A stretch of 64,000 nucleotides of DNA, from the NCBI GenBank assembly GCA_029204225.1, contig CM055111.1, positions 48,411,594 to 48,475,593 of the forward strand, written 5' to 3'. The stretch is from Diphasiastrum complanatum (taxonomy: Eukaryota; Streptophyta; Lycopodiopsida; Lycopodiales; Lycopodiaceae). The translations under genes and the position numbers were made by a program. Below, piece by piece: positions 63,781 to 64,000 of this stretch (its first letter is position 1; the number at the start of each line of letters is the position of its first letter). Under the pieces are notes generated by a model, which ran no database searches, was not told the DNA's origin, and was given only the letters and a program-made list of their open reading frames with translations.

Positions 63781-64000
63781 GGGTGTAGTGAGATTGTTCC
63801 CTCTCCTATACTTTTTGGATTGTATATTGATGAGCTAGAGAGGGTCATTGTGCGACATGCAGGTGCAAACTTGGTGACATACTAATCGTCATACTATTTA
63901 TGTAGGTGATGAGTTTTAATCTCCCAGACTAGAGAGAGATTACAGAGACAATTAGACAACTTCCATACCTTTTGTACCAATTTGGGTTTGGGGGTTAATG
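63781..64000 (+). pseudogene. LINE reverse-transcriptase fragment running off the window
   Basis: Readings include SPILFGLYIDELERVI, then a degraded YADD region near 63895, then LQRQLDNFHTFCTNLGLGVN. These match the order [36 protein letters not shown] in the LINE ORF2 at 25676-29227. It has stops and frameshifts and is on the opposite strand to that LINE. Confidence 0.75.

Overview
The window looks like nuclear DNA of a large-genome land plant; a fern or a gymnosperm would fit best, but the sequence alone does not decide. It has a plant-type O-acetylserine(thiol)lyase (cysteine synthase) gene with very long introns, chromodomain Ty3/gypsy elements with the usual initiator-Met primer-binding site, a Ty1/copia element, BED-finger/DUF659 hAT transposons and long (GA)n, (CT)n and (AT)n microsatellites. 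There is no bacterial-style operon, CRISPR array, rRNA or tRNA.

The one recognisable host gene is the cysteine synthase on the + strand. Seven exons (8503-8619, 24043-24170, 24769-24971, 25183-25308, 36938-37096, 60961-61154, 61402-61527) have GT..AG introns with compatible phases. They sum to 1053 nt (350 residues) across about 53 kb. Introns 1 (15.4 kb), 4 (11.6 kb) and 5 (23.9 kb) hold almost all the transposons; introns 2, 3 and 6 are 0.2-0.6 kb.

Layout: 1-5698, a degraded Ty1/copia element. 5699-8502, non-coding DNA with a candidate promoter. Intron 1 carries a long chromovirus copy (10724-16567, minus, TSD CTATG) with a truncated 5' LTR and a damaged integrase, and an internally deleted relative (19253-23806, plus, TSD CTGGC). 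Intron 4 starts with an 89-bp duplication of the end of exon 4. It then holds a non-LTR retrotransposon (25439-30093, minus) whose ORF1 and ORF2 are in one frame separated by a single UAG, hAT fragments, microsatellites, and a 2.6-kb element with GGTACC-rich ends (33808-36385). Intron 5 holds a gypsy gag-protease remnant (38541-40125), a GGTACC-ended hAT (about 40130-49080, minus) split by a degenerate chromovirus (40608-47395), a small relative (49119-49346), and a hAT at 50506-60167 with an 8-bp TSD (GTCCAGTT). That last hAT has a 1,004-codon, six-exon transposase gene split by a second copy of the internally deleted gypsy element (54352-58906, TSD TAGGC). 61528-64000 holds the gene's 3' flank, a hAT-derived MITE-like element (62119-63069) and a LINE reverse-transcriptase fragment running off the end.

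The parts interact mainly by nesting, and the insertion order can be read in several places. The most interesting signals are the UAG-linked LINE, a gypsy deletion derivative that appears to have transposed at least twice after the deletion arose, complementary damage between the two gypsy forms, a hAT transposase intact except for one young insertion, and the palindromic GGTACC termini.
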